Numbered from the stretch's first letter, positions 1 through 14,580 are shown. The stretch: DNA of 64,000 bases from Microvelia longipes (GCA_018340805.1 JACMZG010001870.1:17131363-17195362); one strand, 5' to 3'. The notes: generated by a model from the sequence alone, not told the origin. Numbers and translations: made by a program.

Positions 1-780
1 GAGACAAGAATATTTTCACTTACTTCGCAACTTAGTATGCGAAACGACTTTCACGATGTTCCGACGTTTCGCTTCCACTCTTCAGTAGTATCTTCACCAG
101 CCTCGAAACTTCTGACGGAGAGTCAGAATATTGCTGCAGAAACAGGAACCTCTCCAACTTATTTATTTATCGGATTTCTCTTTTGAAAATCTCATTAAAT
201 AACGTCGCGGCAGCGGCCTTTGTTTTTATAGGCCTTAAGATAAGCTCTTCTTTGTGTGTTTTACAGACTACGTTTTTAATCCTCCAATGTACTTCTTTTG
301 ACGTTTTACAATGCTCTTTTTCATCACGGTAGCGCTAATATACTGATGATAACATAATAAACCTTTCGTAGAGAGTTATAGAACACATATTAATGCGCAT
401 AACAGAAAGTAAAGTAATTGATGGTATAGATAAATAGCTCTCACTAAGAGATTTGTGTATCTACTGTGGAATCAATGTTCAAAAAGACTCGAGAACATTA
501 TATCATACTGGTCAGGTCAGTTTCACTTTAGAACATCTTATCTTCACTTTAGGCTATGTTGCACATAGAGATATTATTATTAGAGGGATATTATTATTAT
601 TCAACCTATCAGTTGAATTTTAAAACATCAAAAAGGTAACCTGAACACCCTTAAGTAATAATGTGATGAAATGAACCTAAAAAATTCAGTAACTTATATA
701 ATATAAAGTTTATCGTAGGAAACAAAACCTAAACAATGCGGAAAAAGCTGACAACAATTGATTTGTTATAACCTTATTTA
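1..780. other. Intergenic, no gene seen
   Basis: No open frame with recognisable motifs is visible. Positions 85-100 carry the motif acgtttcgcttccact followed by atcttca. The same pair recurs at about 18930-18957 inside a hairpin element, so the first 120 bases are probably repeat-derived. The rest is AT-rich unannotated DNA. Confidence 0.4.
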
Positions 781-900
781 TTTATTTATTATAAGCTTGT
801 GGTTGCCTTACATTCTAAGGCCTCACAATAGTCAATTCATGAATACAACTTAAAACATAAAAAAAATTACAATAAATAAAATTATATAAGATATTATTAA
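781..900 (-). repeat. LINE 3' tail-like sequence
   Basis: On the minus strand the block ends in an (AAAT)n-type tail, seen on + as ttatttatttatt near 778-790. This is typical of the 3' ends of CR1/Jockey-type non-LTR elements. The interior reads as a short unique stretch without a coding frame. It may be only an A-rich tract, and no reverse transcriptase sequence is attached. Confidence 0.25.
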
Positions 901-2209
901 GTTAAAAAGGTACCAGTTTACAATTTTTCAGGATACACTATACTGTCATTTAGAAAGTCATTGATACAGTAATATGCTTTATTAATCAGTATTTCTATTA
1001 ATATCAGAATAACCTTAACTTATTCTTAGAGGAGGTTTCATTGAGGTTACACAGAGCCCCTGAGAGTCCCATAAAGATGTTTCAGGCCTCTCAATGTATT
1101 AAGATAGGCTATGCCCCCTCTAGTATATATCTCTATAATGTTGCATAAACAAAAGTCAGAAATACATTGCTGATTAAGGAAGCTAACATTTCTAAGTAAA
1201 TTCGCCAAGCATACTGCCAAAATTATTTCTCAATTTAACACATAGAGTTTTTAAGTGTATTTGTAGTGTCTAATGTCTAGACTTTAGAGTGAAGTGTGGC
1301 TATGAATCAATACTTTTTAAATAATTATTTCATAAGTAACAGCTTGTTATATGACTTGGAAGTCCATTAACTTAGGATGAGAGTTAAGTGCTTTTCATTA
1401 TAGTTCTGTAAAAACTATTTTATTATAAACGTTCCTACTGTAATAATTTCCTTGACAATAAACGCTTTTAGTTTTGTAATAAAATAAAGCCAAGGAAAGC
1501 CTTTTTAGAGTCGCCCAGAACTAAATTATGACGACTTTGGTCTTGAATGTATCGATGAGCTATGCTTTGAAAGGGCCACATCTTGTTAGTGGTTTTATAG
1601 ATCAAATAAAAGCCTTTAAATTAATCTCTGTCCTAACATGAAACATAAAATAAAAACCTTCACACGAATTAAGTCTTCCTTAAGTGCAAGTCCAGTCTTC
1701 GACGAATGCAAGAATTATTAAAGGAGGGTTTTTCAAACTTCCCGCTCTTTAATCATAATTAGATTCGTTTTATTTCTCTTGTCAAAACCACAACCAGACA
1801 CTCTTAAATAACTTTGTTTATTTAAATTTTACTGAAAGAAATATAAAATCTATGAAAATTAAGAAAATGAGTTTTAGCAAAAAGGAAACGTGAGGTCAAA
1901 ATACTATAGGTGGGTTTTCACACACGTACGGGTTTATACCTCGAGCCACTCGTCTAATAGGTCTGACGGTTTAAATACCCCAGTCAGACTCGTGTTTTTT
2001 TTAAATTAACTTGAAGGTTATTATATGGCTATTTTTTAAATGAATGGAATTATATATTTCGTGTTAAAATATAAAGTTATTAAAATAATTATTATTTTCG
2101 ATTTAGTTTTATCAAATCAATGGTATAAGCATAAATTTATTGAGTAAGGTATAAGAGTCTAACTGCTAGAATTGAAATAAAAATAACATTAACATAAGCA
2201 ACGATCCCG
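901..2209. other. No gene seen
   Basis: AT-rich sequence with stops in all frames at short intervals. I see no TIRs, tandem repeats or protein motifs that support an annotation. Confidence 0.4.
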
Positions 2210-2277
2210 ACGGAGTCCAATAGCTCAATAGTTGCTCGCTTTTCGACTTGGATGTCGAGGGTTCAAATCTAGTAAGG
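2210..2277 (+). repeat. tRNA-like (SINE head) sequence
   Basis: An A-box-like TAGCTCAATAGTTG (2221-2234) is followed 25 bases later by a B-box-like GGTTCAAATCT (2260-2270), the spacing of an internal RNA polymerase III promoter in a tRNA. The T stem has several mismatches and the acceptor stem does not pair well. It is therefore more likely a SINE head or decayed tRNA pseudogene than a working tRNA. It sits directly upstream of the LINE fragment at 2291. Confidence 0.35.
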
Positions 2278-2290
2278 GAAGGACCTCAAT

Positions 2291-3148
2291 ATGAGGTTAT
2301 TCCTTGATTTAAAGGTGTTTAATTTATGTAACTTAGAGGTGGTGAATTTATCTATACAAAGAGTAGACTCGACCAAATATCTAGGCATAACTATTGACAA
2401 ACTGACCTCTTGGAAAAAACATATTGACCAATTGACATCAAACCTACGCAAACTAAGGTATGTATTTATAAAAATAAGGCCCTATCTGTCCATTGAACAA
2501 AGAAGATCAGTTTACTGCGGACTAGTGGATTCAATAATTAGCTATGGCATACTAGCCTGGGGATATGCAAACGAAACCACTAAAAAATCTATTCTAATGC
2601 AACAGAAAGCCATTATCAGAATAATATCTTACAAGAAAAAGTACGAACGTACCGCTCCTTTGTTTGACAAACTAGCCATACTAAAGACAGAATATATGTT
2701 ACAACAACAGTGCATAATGATAATATTCGACGGGAAACATAATCTACAACTGACAGAATACGACAACGATAACACTAGAGCAAAGACAAACCAACTTTAT
2801 AAACTACCCTTATACAGAACAACAACAGCACAGAGACAGTGGCAATACAAAGCTGTGACCTTATGGGACAACTTACCAACCAATATTAAGACAATTGACA
2901 ACAGAACCACATTTAAAACTAAACTAAAAACCCATCTACTCGACTCCCAGCTTAAAGACAGCCAAAAAAATAAAATAACAAGAAGTAAAGAAAAAAACTC
3001 ACTAAGTCTTGTAATTGAAAGATATGTAATGTGTGTACGTGTGTGTGGTGTGTGTATCTATGAATATTTATATAATATAGATAATAGATCTGCATGCACT
3101 AAAGTACTTACGTCAAAGTATTTGGCTATACAGAATATCAGAAAATAA
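2291..3148 (+). pseudogene. Non-LTR retrotransposon reverse transcriptase, C-terminal fragment
   Basis: An open frame of 285 residues resembles the thumb/C-terminal part of a LINE reverse transcriptase. Around residues 27-36 it has the signature STKYLGITID followed by W..HI..L...LRKL. At 78-91 it has LVDSIISYGILAWG, and later a run of KAIIRII. The fingers and palm, with the YADD site, are missing, so the copy is 5'-truncated, as usual for LINEs. A tail rich in aataaataaa around 3400-3424 may be its 3' end. The decayed fragment at 9968-10983 belongs to the same or a close family, with a matching YLG.TID block and SYGI..WG block. The long intact frame suggests a fairly young copy. Confidence 0.8.
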
Positions 3149-3424
3149 ATAAATTACCAGTTTTGTATTAATATGTCTACAGTGTCAACTAAAAACTTAG
3201 AATAACATATTAAAAAAATACTAAATCTAAGATATATATGGCAGATATATAACCAAAATTTTTTTAATTGGTATATAAACAATTAAAATAATAGAAGTGT
3301 GAAATTAAATACTGCCCTCCAGGGCACAAGAATATTCTTTTATTCTTTAGTTGAGGGATATACCTCTATGTAAAAATGTATATTAAAATTGTTGTAATGA
3401 TAAATAAATAAAGGTTTAAAAAAA

Positions 3425-4499
3425 TGAATTAGTACAAGGGGCATCTAAAAAGTGTACTGTAAAAGGTTCCCTACTTCCACTATTCTTGAGGACTGATAAG
3501 CCGTAATACAGAAAGTAATACTTTTTAGAGTATTTGAAAAACAAATGTTCAGTGGTGGCTGTGTTTGTAAAAAGTAAGACAGTCAAGAAGTATAATATTA
3601 GATAGACAAAACTGGTGGGGGATATAAAAATATAAGATATAGCTAGGATATAGATATATAAGATACAAAAATACATCTATCTCTTTTATATAGCTACTAT
3701 CTCACTCTTATAGTTGGGTGTACATGAACTTTGATGTAGTTCAAGAAATGATCATCAGGTACTTTATGATGTTTGGAATTGGGCTAGTGCCAGGACACAA
3801 GGGTAAGGGGGAGTCCGTAAATCCCTATCTCCGTTGTTTCTCTTCTTATACTATACTCTTTTGTTTTTGTTAAAGCGAGCGTATTCTAGGCCTGCCATAA
3901 TTTAGTGAATGACGAGTTACTATTTAAATTAATATATTTTAGTATCGTAAGATGGAGATCTTAATCAAAACTTAGTGTTACAATGATAAGTTAGTAAACT
4001 TTTTTTATTTGACATTTTGTTTTGATTTTACGTGATAGCTACGCAATCCCATGCAAATTGTGGCAATCTGTTGGAGCTAATAGTAGGATTGATCAAGATG
4101 TAGGAGTTTTACGCGTTTCCAAAATTCCTGTATTCTAGCTTCTAGAAGGTTAAAACCAAGATGATGTTTTACGAAAACATCAAAAAACCAAATTTTACGT
4201 CAACATTATCCTCAAAGTTAGCGGTGTCATAACGATATTGTACTTAAAATTTTAAAATGGTACACTTTTCTTGGCATTATTTTTTTCATTGTAGATTTTG
4301 ATAATGAAAGTACTCCCTCTAGATATTAGTTGAGAGTAAGGTCGTAAATTAATTACCTTTCTTTCATTGTGATATATGACCTAGGTACACTGGAATGTTC
4401 ACTATTTGTCTTGCTTTAAGAGTAACATCTTTAATACATCGTTGCGCTTTGCTTTTCAGATTCTCTTACTAAGTCATTACTTATTAAGTTATTTTGTTA
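3425..4499. other. No gene seen
   Basis: AT-rich, with only short frames. A peptide LVPGHKGKGES near 3785-3825 faintly recalls the PGHKG segment of a LINE RNase H, but nothing around it supports a domain. No TIR pair was recognised. Confidence 0.35.
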
Positions 4500-5325
4500 A
4501 GTTATGATTGTTACTTGTTTAGGCACTGTAGATGGCATTATTGCCGAAAGCCGGCTCTGCTCAGAGTTAAAGTAAAGCTTATTGGTGGAAAGACGAAGTT
4601 GGTGTTGTTAATATTAATTTTTAAGGTTCTATAACTCAACTGAAATACTACCAATGCTTTACTACGGCTAGACCTATCCGTACTTATCAAACCATATTGC
4701 AACATGGGCCACCTCCTCCCAGTCAGAAAGAATGTTTATTACGCAACAAAATAATTAGACTAACTTTCCAACTAAAACCTCGAGATTCAGCTAAACCAGT
4801 CTTCATAAAGCATAATATCCTAACACTTCATATTACATATATCCATATACATCAAAAATAGTTAAACAATTTCCGGATAAGTTTAAAACTCACTCTCAAA
4901 TTCACAATGTAAATACCAGAAACAAGCTAGACTTGTATCCATTGCCTTGCCGAACAGCTCGTTACCAAAAATCGCCCTACAATCTAGCCATTACTTTTTA
5001 TAACAAACTGCCTTTTTATTATATACTGCCTTTTTATAACAAACTGCATCAAAATTATTGACGAGGTTAAAGTCTTTTCTAAAAGACTAAAACGTCTTCT
5101 TAGCTGGCATGGATTTATTCCACACGGGAGCACTTCAATTCAAAGCTCGAATGATCTCTATTACTATAGATGTGATATATAAGCTCACCTCATCTTGCCT
5201 TTCATTCATTTTGCGTTACTTTTTTAATTTAAATATGTAATCAATTGTATTTTATTTTTTTATAACTTTATATTTATTGGTTAGCTATGTAATAATAATA
5301 TAAATAAATAAATAAATTATTTCAG
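4500..5325 (+). pseudogene. LINE reverse transcriptase C-terminal relic
   Basis: Shifting + frames give typical LINE RT C-terminal peptides in the right order. These are YYG..YPYLS-like (about 4655-4690), RNKIIRLTFQLKPRDSAKP (about 4745-4800), NTRNKLDLYPLPCRTARYQ (about 4912-4970) and YNLAITFYNKLP (about 4980-5012). The block ends in an (AAAT)n tail near 5300-5325. Stops and frameshifts make it non-functional. The NTRNK...YNKLP layout fits CR1/L2/Jockey-type elements, and the clade is not resolved. It differs from the 2291 family. Confidence 0.7.
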
Positions 5326-5933
5326 AAGCAAAATGAATTACTTAACATGTTAGGGCTTGACCAAAATCGCCACATGTTAGCCAATGATTTCCTGCTTTTA
5401 ACTTCAGCCAGTTAAAATATGTTAAATTTTATATATATGTCAACTAAAATTTTTAAAAACATAAGTATTTATCAGGTTTGAAAGTAATTCCAATGCGAAG
5501 TATAATAATATAAATTTCAAAAACAAAGAGGAAGTTACTTAATTATGAACAGTTGAATCAGCTTTTAATTCTTTCAATATCAGAACAAGATTAGTCAACA
5601 TGTCTAGTCAGGGGTTTTATTTAAAAGACTTGGGTTAGAGTGTCGTAAACTTTTATTTGTAAAAACAGTTAAGATAGTGCAGGTATCAACAAATGCTAAT
5701 AACAGAAATTTAAATGCCGTTAGATTTATTATCTTCATATGACTTAAAGATGGACTAAAAAAGACAGAAAATAGGCTCTTTCAAAATCCACACACCTTAA
5801 ATTCAGTAGCAAAGTTAATCGAAACTACTTGCAAAAAGAAGTGAGATCCCAACAAAAACACTCCGTGAAAAAAATGCAGCCAAGTCTTGCGTAAAAAGTT
5901 ATGATAGCATAGTTTACGCTAAGTCTATTCATT
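5326..5933. other. No gene seen
   Basis: AT-rich with no coding signature and no clear repeat structure, up to the inverted repeat that starts at about 5934. Confidence 0.35.
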
Positions 5934-6196
5934 CTGTTTTCATAAATCTTAAGAGATATAGATGTTTATTATATATCTGCAACGTATGCGCTCAAAAGCC
6001 TTACAAAATTTAACAGTAAATAAATTTCTGACTTGGCAAGAACGCTAAATAACGAAATTAGAAATATTCATTTGAGGAAGAAATTCATTGACTTAATTTT
6101 ACCTCTGCGTTCTTGCCAAGTCAGAAATTTCTTTACTGTTTTACTGCTTTTGAGTATGAGAATAAACATCTATAGCTCTTATGATTTATGAAAACA
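5934..6196. mobile_element. Fold-back (hairpin) MITE-like element
   Basis: Two arms of roughly 95-115 bases are inverted copies around a loop of about 55 bases. Shared blocks are ctgttttcataaatc / gatttatgaaaacag at the outer ends and tttctgacttggcaagaac / gttcttgccaagtcagaaa near the centre. No protein is encoded. Long TIRs with almost no interior are the mark of a non-autonomous DNA transposon or fold-back element. The superfamily is unknown because the target duplication is not clear. Confidence 0.65.
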
Positions 6197-6800
6197 GCGA
6201 TGTCACCGGAATTATCCGTTTCAAGTGTTTTTTAGGCTTCCTGAGTGGTTTTCGCAAAGTTGTCTGTATGAGTGCCGGTTATCATCGTAGCGCCCAGTGT
6301 ATTTATGCTAGAGAGTTGAAATTTTGTACAAAAATCAGTCTACTGCTGTAGTTGTGCTATTCTAAAAATATGTTTTATGACATTATTAACCCGCAATAAT
6401 GACTCAGCATAAATTTGAAAAATCATGAAACACGGCAAAATTATGCGATCCGATTGAAATTTGGTACGCATGTTAAGACTAACATATGTGCTATTTTTCA
6501 TCTCATTATCAGCATTAGTTAACGCACAATTTGTATACGTTTTTAAAAAATTGTAAAAAATCGAAAAAAATCCAATGCAGTTGAAATTTTGGTACAAGTG
6601 TATCCCTTGACGTAATAAATAAGTGTGTTAAGTTTCATTATAATACAACAAGTCGTTCTATAATTTTTGGAGGATCGTAAATGTTAAGCAGCATCGGACG
6701 TGGTCAGTGCCTGGTTAAATAACCACTGGGAATGAAACGAATGTATTTACTACCTGAGGATGAGCTCAGCGAATCCGAGGTACCCCGTACCCGATTTTTT
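6197..6800 (+). repeat. Dispersed repeat family B, copy 1
   Basis: This block shares an ordered series of segments with 18100-18810. Among them are gttatcatcgtag, gtatttatgctagagagttg, aacatatgtg, the fragment catctcat.atcagcattagtt and a final tgggaat..aa.g...tattta. A shorter relative lies at 37150-37300 with its end at about 38640-38765. No protein is encoded. It is probably a non-autonomous transposon, but its termini and class are not established. Confidence 0.6.
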
Positions 6801-7739
6801 CAACTTTTTAAAGATATTTTTATTGTTTCTATAACCTTTTTATGTAAATATTTTAACGTGTTATTTTAATGTTTGTAAAAATATTGTAAATATTAAAAAA
6901 TAAAAGATTTGTAAAAAAACACAAACATATAAACATACGTCCCAATCTTCTGAAATGTAAGAACTCCCTTCGTTCGTTCAATTAAGCATCAGATTATGAG
7001 ATAAAATAATTATTTGATATTTATTACAATTATTTAGTCTATCCTTTTAATCTCTATCAATAATAATTTTTTAATGTTTTATAATTTTAGGAGTTAAAAT
7101 CAATTTTTATTCCATTAGCATTTTTTCTGAAACGGTCACTTGCTTTCTCTCCCTCTTAACTCAGTTAAATGAGAAAGATTTTTTCTACTCTTGAAACCAG
7201 AACTTTTGTTGAGCCCTTTCCAGTCCTTTCCGCCCCTTTAACGTCATCAAAATTAAGTACAACATTAAAGTTAAAACATTTTCATGGTATAAAACTCGCT
7301 ACTCTGTTACTGAAAAGATTTTAATATTCAACAAGTTAGTTAATCCTCCTGAGAAGCCTCATTCTTTACATTTTACTCCCAACTAAAAACCAAGACCCGA
7401 AAACATTTAACAATATTCTCTTTCCGCATTAAATTTTAATTTCCTCTGTTTTAGCTTATCATTTTAGGCATACCGCGTACGCTCTTACGTTTCTTTGGTA
7501 TTATTATTACACAATTTTATATTTTCTTTATTATTTAAATACAGAACTTCCGCCCCTTTAATATATTTTCTGTAGCCTTTTTATTTTTTAAGTTCTTGTT
7601 CAAGTTTCAAGTTCTTACAGAGAGAGGCTAGTTTACTGGATTCCTACTTTACTTATACTTGCGACCTATCGACTGCTTTATTTCTTACCTGACCATACCA
7701 TGTGTCCTTGCTATTGAATGTCACTTCATTGTAGAGTAG
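6801..7739. other. No gene seen
   Basis: AT-rich. An A-rich stretch near 6885-6910 could be a retroelement tail. No coding frame or TIR was recognised. Confidence 0.35.
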
Positions 7740-7763
7740 TTTCCTTATTGGTTTTTGAAGCTC

Positions 7764-8222
7764 TTAGATATTTAATAGACCATCTCGCATTAGAAGTTTA
7801 ACATCTAGCTGCTGAATTGTGATACCACGTTCTATTGTTTCTTTTCCTACCTTGTCTGCTGCTTCATTACCTGAAATGCCTTTATGGTCCAGTATCCATT
7901 GTATTATGACTTTAATTCCTGCTTGATGAAGATGGAGCAGATTTTGGCATATTTCTTTGAGTAGATTATTGCAATGTATAAATTCTGATTTGAATAGCTC
8001 TTTTGTAGCTACCATAGCAGCCTGAGAATCTGTTAGTATAATCTAATTTTTATTGTCAGGATATCTCCTTATAGTTTCAACTGCATCGAGGATCGCCTCT
8101 AGCTCTGCTGAGTAGACTGAAGCAAAAGAAGGCAATTTTATTCTGTTAACTAACTTGTCATTAATGTAGACTGCTGCTCCTACACCTCCAATACCTTTGG
8201 ACCCATCCGTGTAAATTCGTTT
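7764..8222 (-). pseudogene. LINE RNase H domain
   Basis: Minus-strand frames give an almost complete type I RNase H: YTDGSKGIGG, then SVYSAELEAI, TDSQAAMVA and DHKGISGNEAAD. The four acidic catalytic positions (D, E, D, D) are all present. One in-frame stop splits it just before the TDSQAA block at about 8043. The domain removes RNA from the RNA/DNA hybrid during target-primed reverse transcription. It lies downstream of the RT of the same decayed element. Confidence 0.8.
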
Positions 8223-8499
8223 ATATTAATGTGTTCCAAAGTTTTTTGCTTCAGCAAAATATTGTCCTGTTCTCCTTTTATGATGTCTAGGATGTGTGCC
8301 CTAATCTGCGACATTATAATTTTCGGGTGAACTGTAATAGATTTGATTGTAATTAGCTTTCACAGCATTGTGTAAAATTTCTATATTGCTTATTATTTTT
8401 CCAATTCCCTGAAGTTTTTTTTATATGTTTGTTGCTATGACTATTTTATGAATATTCAAGCAGCTGCTGAGCTTTATTATTAATGCTCTTATCAGTTTT

Positions 8500-9310
8500 T
8501 ATAAGTTTGAGTAAAGATCTTGTGGCAATACATTCAATTTTAATTTAGATCGGTATTAGCTAGATTATGCGGTGCATGGCCTGAATTGGTGATGTTCTTA
8601 CAAATCCTTCTATACACCTTGCAGCTTGGTTTTGCACTTTTTGCAGTTCATTGACGCCTTTTGTATTTCCAACAATAAAGTTGTATTCTATTTTTTATCT
8701 TTGAAAGTATATATATTTTTTGCTATTTCAGGATGTATTCCACATTTAGTACTTTTAAGTGCTTTAATATTCCTATTTCTTTCTTTGATGTTACAAGAAG
8801 ATGCTGAATGTGATCTGACATAGTTAGCTCATCATCTATTATTACTCCAAGAAATTTGTGTTGACGCACCACAGGAATTATGTTGCATTGAATGGCAATC
8901 GTCAATTTGTCTTTGGAAGTATTCTTCATCGCACTATGGAATACCATGGATCATATTTTTGCCAATTGATCTCAAATCCTAGCTTGCTTGCCTCCTCATA
9001 AAATATAGTTAATGCTTCCTGTGCAGTGTTGTCAAACGGCGTCCTGCCTTTTAACTATTATAGCGAAATCATCTGCCAGCTGTAATGTTTCCGCTAACTG
9101 CCTGTATCTGTTAGAGATGTTTATGGTGCTTAAATAAAACAATAATCCACTTGCTGGATCACCCTGGCATATCCCAGAAGTACTTTCTGCCTTAACATTT
9201 CCTAAATGATATACTTTCCTGCCTAAGAAACTGCTGAAATGCCTAATATATGGCTCAGGAATACTGCATTGTCTCATGTTATCTTCTAGCTTTCTTATTA
9301 ATACTGATTC
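8500..9310 (-). pseudogene. LINE reverse transcriptase palm/thumb relic
   Basis: The best-preserved part (9032-9277) carries GICQGDPASGLLF, the loop normally written PQGSxLSPLLF. This is followed by LADDFAIIV, the catalytic Y/F-x-DD box with the first residue changed to L. Upstream in the same strand is RAYESVL, in the place of motif A. Downstream (about 8560-8640) is NQAARCIEGFVRTSPIQAM, the usual LINE C-terminal block. Frameshifts between these parts mean it cannot make an enzyme. Confidence 0.75.
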
Positions 9311-9622
9311 ATATGCTCTCTTAATAATTTTTTACATAATTCATTCCAAGCTTTTCGTTCTCCTCATTGATTACTTGTTTACATTCCTTGTTTATCCTTA
9401 TGTAGCTTACAAGACTATGAGGTGTGCCTGTTTTAAAGAATAGCTTTAAAGATGCCTTCTTCTCTGATATTATTTGCTCACATTTGTCGCTCCACCATGG
9501 CTGACTTTTGACATGAGAACGCTTATTATTTGTTATAGTCGGAATAGTTAATTCAACCACTTTTGCCATTATTTTAGACAAGTATTTGTAGTCTTCCTTC
9601 GGATCTGCCTTTGCTTCTTCTG

Positions 9623-9956
9623 TTAATTGCTTTTCAAACTATATTCAATATTTTCCCAATCTACCTTTTTAATTTTATAGATTTTATCTGAATGTTGTAT
9701 ATTTTTTGAATTGAATATAGTAATTTTAATCGGTAAATGGCCACTACCCATGGGATCAAGTAATGTTTCCAAATAGGGTTTATTTGAAGTGGAAGTAAAT
9801 GAAAGGTCTATTGCTGTCAATGTACCACTAGGATCAAGCGTTTTTGGTTTTCCATAATTTTACAGTTGTATTTTGTTTAATTTTCCCAGGACCTCTATTT
9901 TCTTTCCTCTCGCATCTGTTCCACCTCTATTCCATAATCTATGCTTAGCATTAAAG
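9623..9956 (-). pseudogene. LINE AP-endonuclease C-terminal relic
   Basis: Minus-strand peptides GDFNAKHRLWN (about 9920-9953), SGTLTAIDLSFTS (about 9795-9830) and DPMGSGHLPIKI (about 9735-9765) match the apurinic-endonuclease-like domain of LINEs in order. The final SGHLPI stands in the place of the catalytic SDH/SxH box. The N-terminal part with the first catalytic residues is absent because another LINE is joined here. Confidence 0.7.
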
Positions 9957-9967
9957 TCTCCAATATC

Positions 9968-10983
9968 CATGGACCAATATCACTTTTACCCACTGCAGAT
10001 AAAGTATTGGAAAAATGCATTGAAGATAGACTTACATCATACTTTGAAAAGCATACGGTATTTCCAAAGACTCCATACGGATTTTAAAATTATAAAAGCA
10101 CTGAAGACACTATTATGACATTAACCAAATATATTAACACTAAATTAGATAAAAACAAAAAAGTCATTGTAGTTTTCTTACACTTAAAAAAAGCTTTCAA
10201 TATGGTAGAACAAAAGAAAATAATAGAAAAACTGCAATACTACGATATTAGAGGTAAAGTGTTAGATTTACTGACCGACTACATTACTAACCGACAGCAA
10301 TGAGTTAAACTACTTAATCAACTTAGCTATTCAACAACATTAAATACAGGAACCCCACAGGGAACTGTTTTATCTCCTAAATTATTTTCAACTTATATAA
10401 ATGATCTATAAAACATTCCATATTTCTTAAGGGAAATAATTTGGTTTTGGCACGTGTCTACTATTTTCATCAGAAAAAGTAACTTGGCTACAACTAATAT
10501 GTCATGTTGAACAACAACTTTCTCTTATAAGGAAATGGTTGCATACTAACCTATTATTTCTTAATACTAACATAACAAATTTATAACTTTTTCTATACCA
10601 AATACAGGACAACCTGTACAGACTAATAAACTAAAAATACACGACTGTATGTGCAGCTGACTAGATAACCATACGGACTCAAATTGCAACTATACTTCAA
10701 TAGACAGAGTTTCATCCATCGAATACTTAGGAGTAACCATAGACCAGAATCTGACATGAAAAATGCACATAAAAATATTACTAACAATATTTAAAAATTA
10801 ATTTACTATTTCAGATCCCTAAGAGAATTTTGCAACAAAAGCTTGATAAAAAGGATTTACTACGCTTTAGTGGAATCTGTAATCAGCTACGGTATAATTG
10901 GGTGGGGTTCTGCTAACCCTACACACTTATATATAATCATTAGAAATAGCACAGAAAGCCGTGATTAAAACTATTCTCAAAAT
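9968..10983 (+). pseudogene. Decayed LINE reverse transcriptase
   Basis: Plus-strand frames start with RPISLLPTADKVLEKCIED (from about 9968), an RT fingers block. They continue with VFLHLKKAFNMV (motif A region, about 10160-10205) and GTPQGTVLSPKLFSTYIN (about 10350-10410). Then come SSIEYLGVTID (about 10712-10745) and YALVESVISYGIIGWG (about 10862-10910). Stops and frameshifts are common. The sequence is cut off in the middle of the C-terminal region by the GC-rich hairpin module at 10984. It is closely related to the fragment at 2291-3148. Confidence 0.8.
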
Positions 10984-11190
10984 ACAGGCCTTCGGCCCGT
11001 AGCCGCTACGCGGCCCGGGGGCCTCCCTGTGGCCGCTTTGCGGCCACATTGTTGTTGTTTTGTATTATGTGTTGTTTCATTATTGTTCTTGTTACATGGC
11101 ATTTTGCCATGTATCTAGCGAATTTTCACAGCCTCTCCACACAGGCCCGCTTCGCGGGCCTGAGTGGCTTTCTCACAAACTTGATTTTAC
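10984..11190 (+). repeat. GC-rich hairpin cassette, copy 1
   Basis: A sharply GC-rich block stands in AT-rich DNA and consists of successive small perfect hairpins. Examples are ggccttcggcc, gtggccgctttgcggccac, catggcattttgccatg and ggcccgcttcgcgggcc. Loops are TTC, TTT or TTTT-like. A second copy at 15066-15310 shares the order and sequence but has about 60 extra bases of similar hairpins. The cassette begins within a LINE RT fragment and leads into composite-repeat body 1. No protein is credible, although frames stay open because of the composition. Confidence 0.75.
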
Positions 11191-12148
11191 TAATTGAGAT
11201 TTTATTAATACTCTATTATTAATAGTATGCTATAATATTAAAATTAAGAAACATTATAAACAAAAATATATTATTCATGATTTTTGTTTTTAAATAAAAA
11301 TACCGTTTCCGTCACTAAAGATTGTCTGATTGAGCTAAAACCGGTCGCAATTATTTAGAATGACTTCGACCATATAAAGACAATTCAACTCTTACTTACA
11401 TTTATGATTGTTTATAAAATTTAAAGAAAAATGTCAAATTTTTTTTTTGTAAACAAATTGTTTATTTGAGTAAAATCTTAAGGTTGAAAAAAAATATATT
11501 CATGATTTTTTAAAATAAAAATACCGTTTTCGTCACTTAGGATTGTCCGATTGAGCTGAAACCTGTCGCAATCGTTTTAGAATGACTTCGACCAAATATA
11601 AAGACTTCTTCGAGGTTCTTCCTCTTTACAGGCCTGCTTAGCTCGGCGTGGTTCAGTGGAAGCCATTTTTGCCCTGTCTCTCTGGGACAGTAGGCTTACC
11701 ATGGTGGAGCAAGAGGTAGAGGCTCCTCTAATATACTATATTCCCACCCTCTAACACTACTGAACCCAACAGATATCGTACGAGTCTTTGACCTAGACGT
11801 ATACATATATACAAGATTATATATATATGTATACCAATTGCGCCATTTGTGATGGTTCGATTGAGCTGAAATTGGTCTTAATCGATTCAGCTAGCCGTCT
11901 ACCTAAATACTAGATACCTTGTTTTAAAGCCATTTCAAGTTTCAAAAAAATTTTTTTTCATGACGTCATAACTTTGGTTGATGACGTCATAATGTTTTTA
12001 TAAACAATAGGCCTTGTAACCTCTACAACATCTCGCGATTTGCAAAGTTTCGTTTCAATTTGAGAAAGCCTTCGAGAATTATCGTTCGCCATACGAAAGG
12101 GTAGAAACATATAGGTATACGAAAGGCCATACGAAAGGGTAAAAATAT

Positions 12149-12192
<44 letters not shown>

Positions 12193-12202
12193 TATATATA
12201 TA

Positions 12203-12254
<52 letters not shown>
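11191..12254 (+). repeat. Composite repeat body, copy 1 (left part)
   Basis: The block matches 15311-16370 over most of its length, with a diverged patch at about 11230-11390. It contains three versions of a module with gattgagctgaaa, followed in two of them by gaatgacttcgacca. It also holds a segment with two TGACGTCA palindromes (11961-11968 and 11982-11989) and the motif catacgaaagggta. It runs into a (TA)n tract at 12140-12254, where the palindromic element is inserted. The right end of this copy is at 14581-14709. Confidence 0.7.
12140..12254. repeat. (TA)n microsatellite, left flank of palindrome
   Basis: Nearly uninterrupted TA dinucleotides with a few gtac breaks. The long palindrome begins directly at its right edge. 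Open frames here, encoding alternating I and Y, are compositional artefacts. Confidence 0.95.

Positions 12255-14580
<2,326 letters not shown>

Larger units (their letters stand above)
7740..9956 (-). mobile_element. Decayed LINE with endonuclease, RT and RNase H
   Basis: Read on the minus strand, the domains come in the order of an RNase H-bearing non-LTR retrotransposon. An endonuclease C-terminal part lies at about 9956-9623 and a linker with PWWSDKC at 9581-9321. The RT palm and thumb follow at 9310-8500, and the RNase H at 8222-7764. The RT N-terminal fingers are missing between about 9320 and 9310, and several frameshifts and stops are present. Jockey itself lacks this RNase H, so an I, R1, LOA or related clade is likelier. 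A second LINE of opposite orientation abuts its 5' end at about 9965. Confidence 0.8.

Noticed and set aside
2210..2277. Functional tRNA gene
   Set aside because: A and B boxes are present but stems pair poorly; a SINE head or pseudogene is more likely.
3780..3830. RNase H-like peptide LVPGHKGKGES
   Set aside because: Isolated short match with no neighbouring RNase H or RT motifs.
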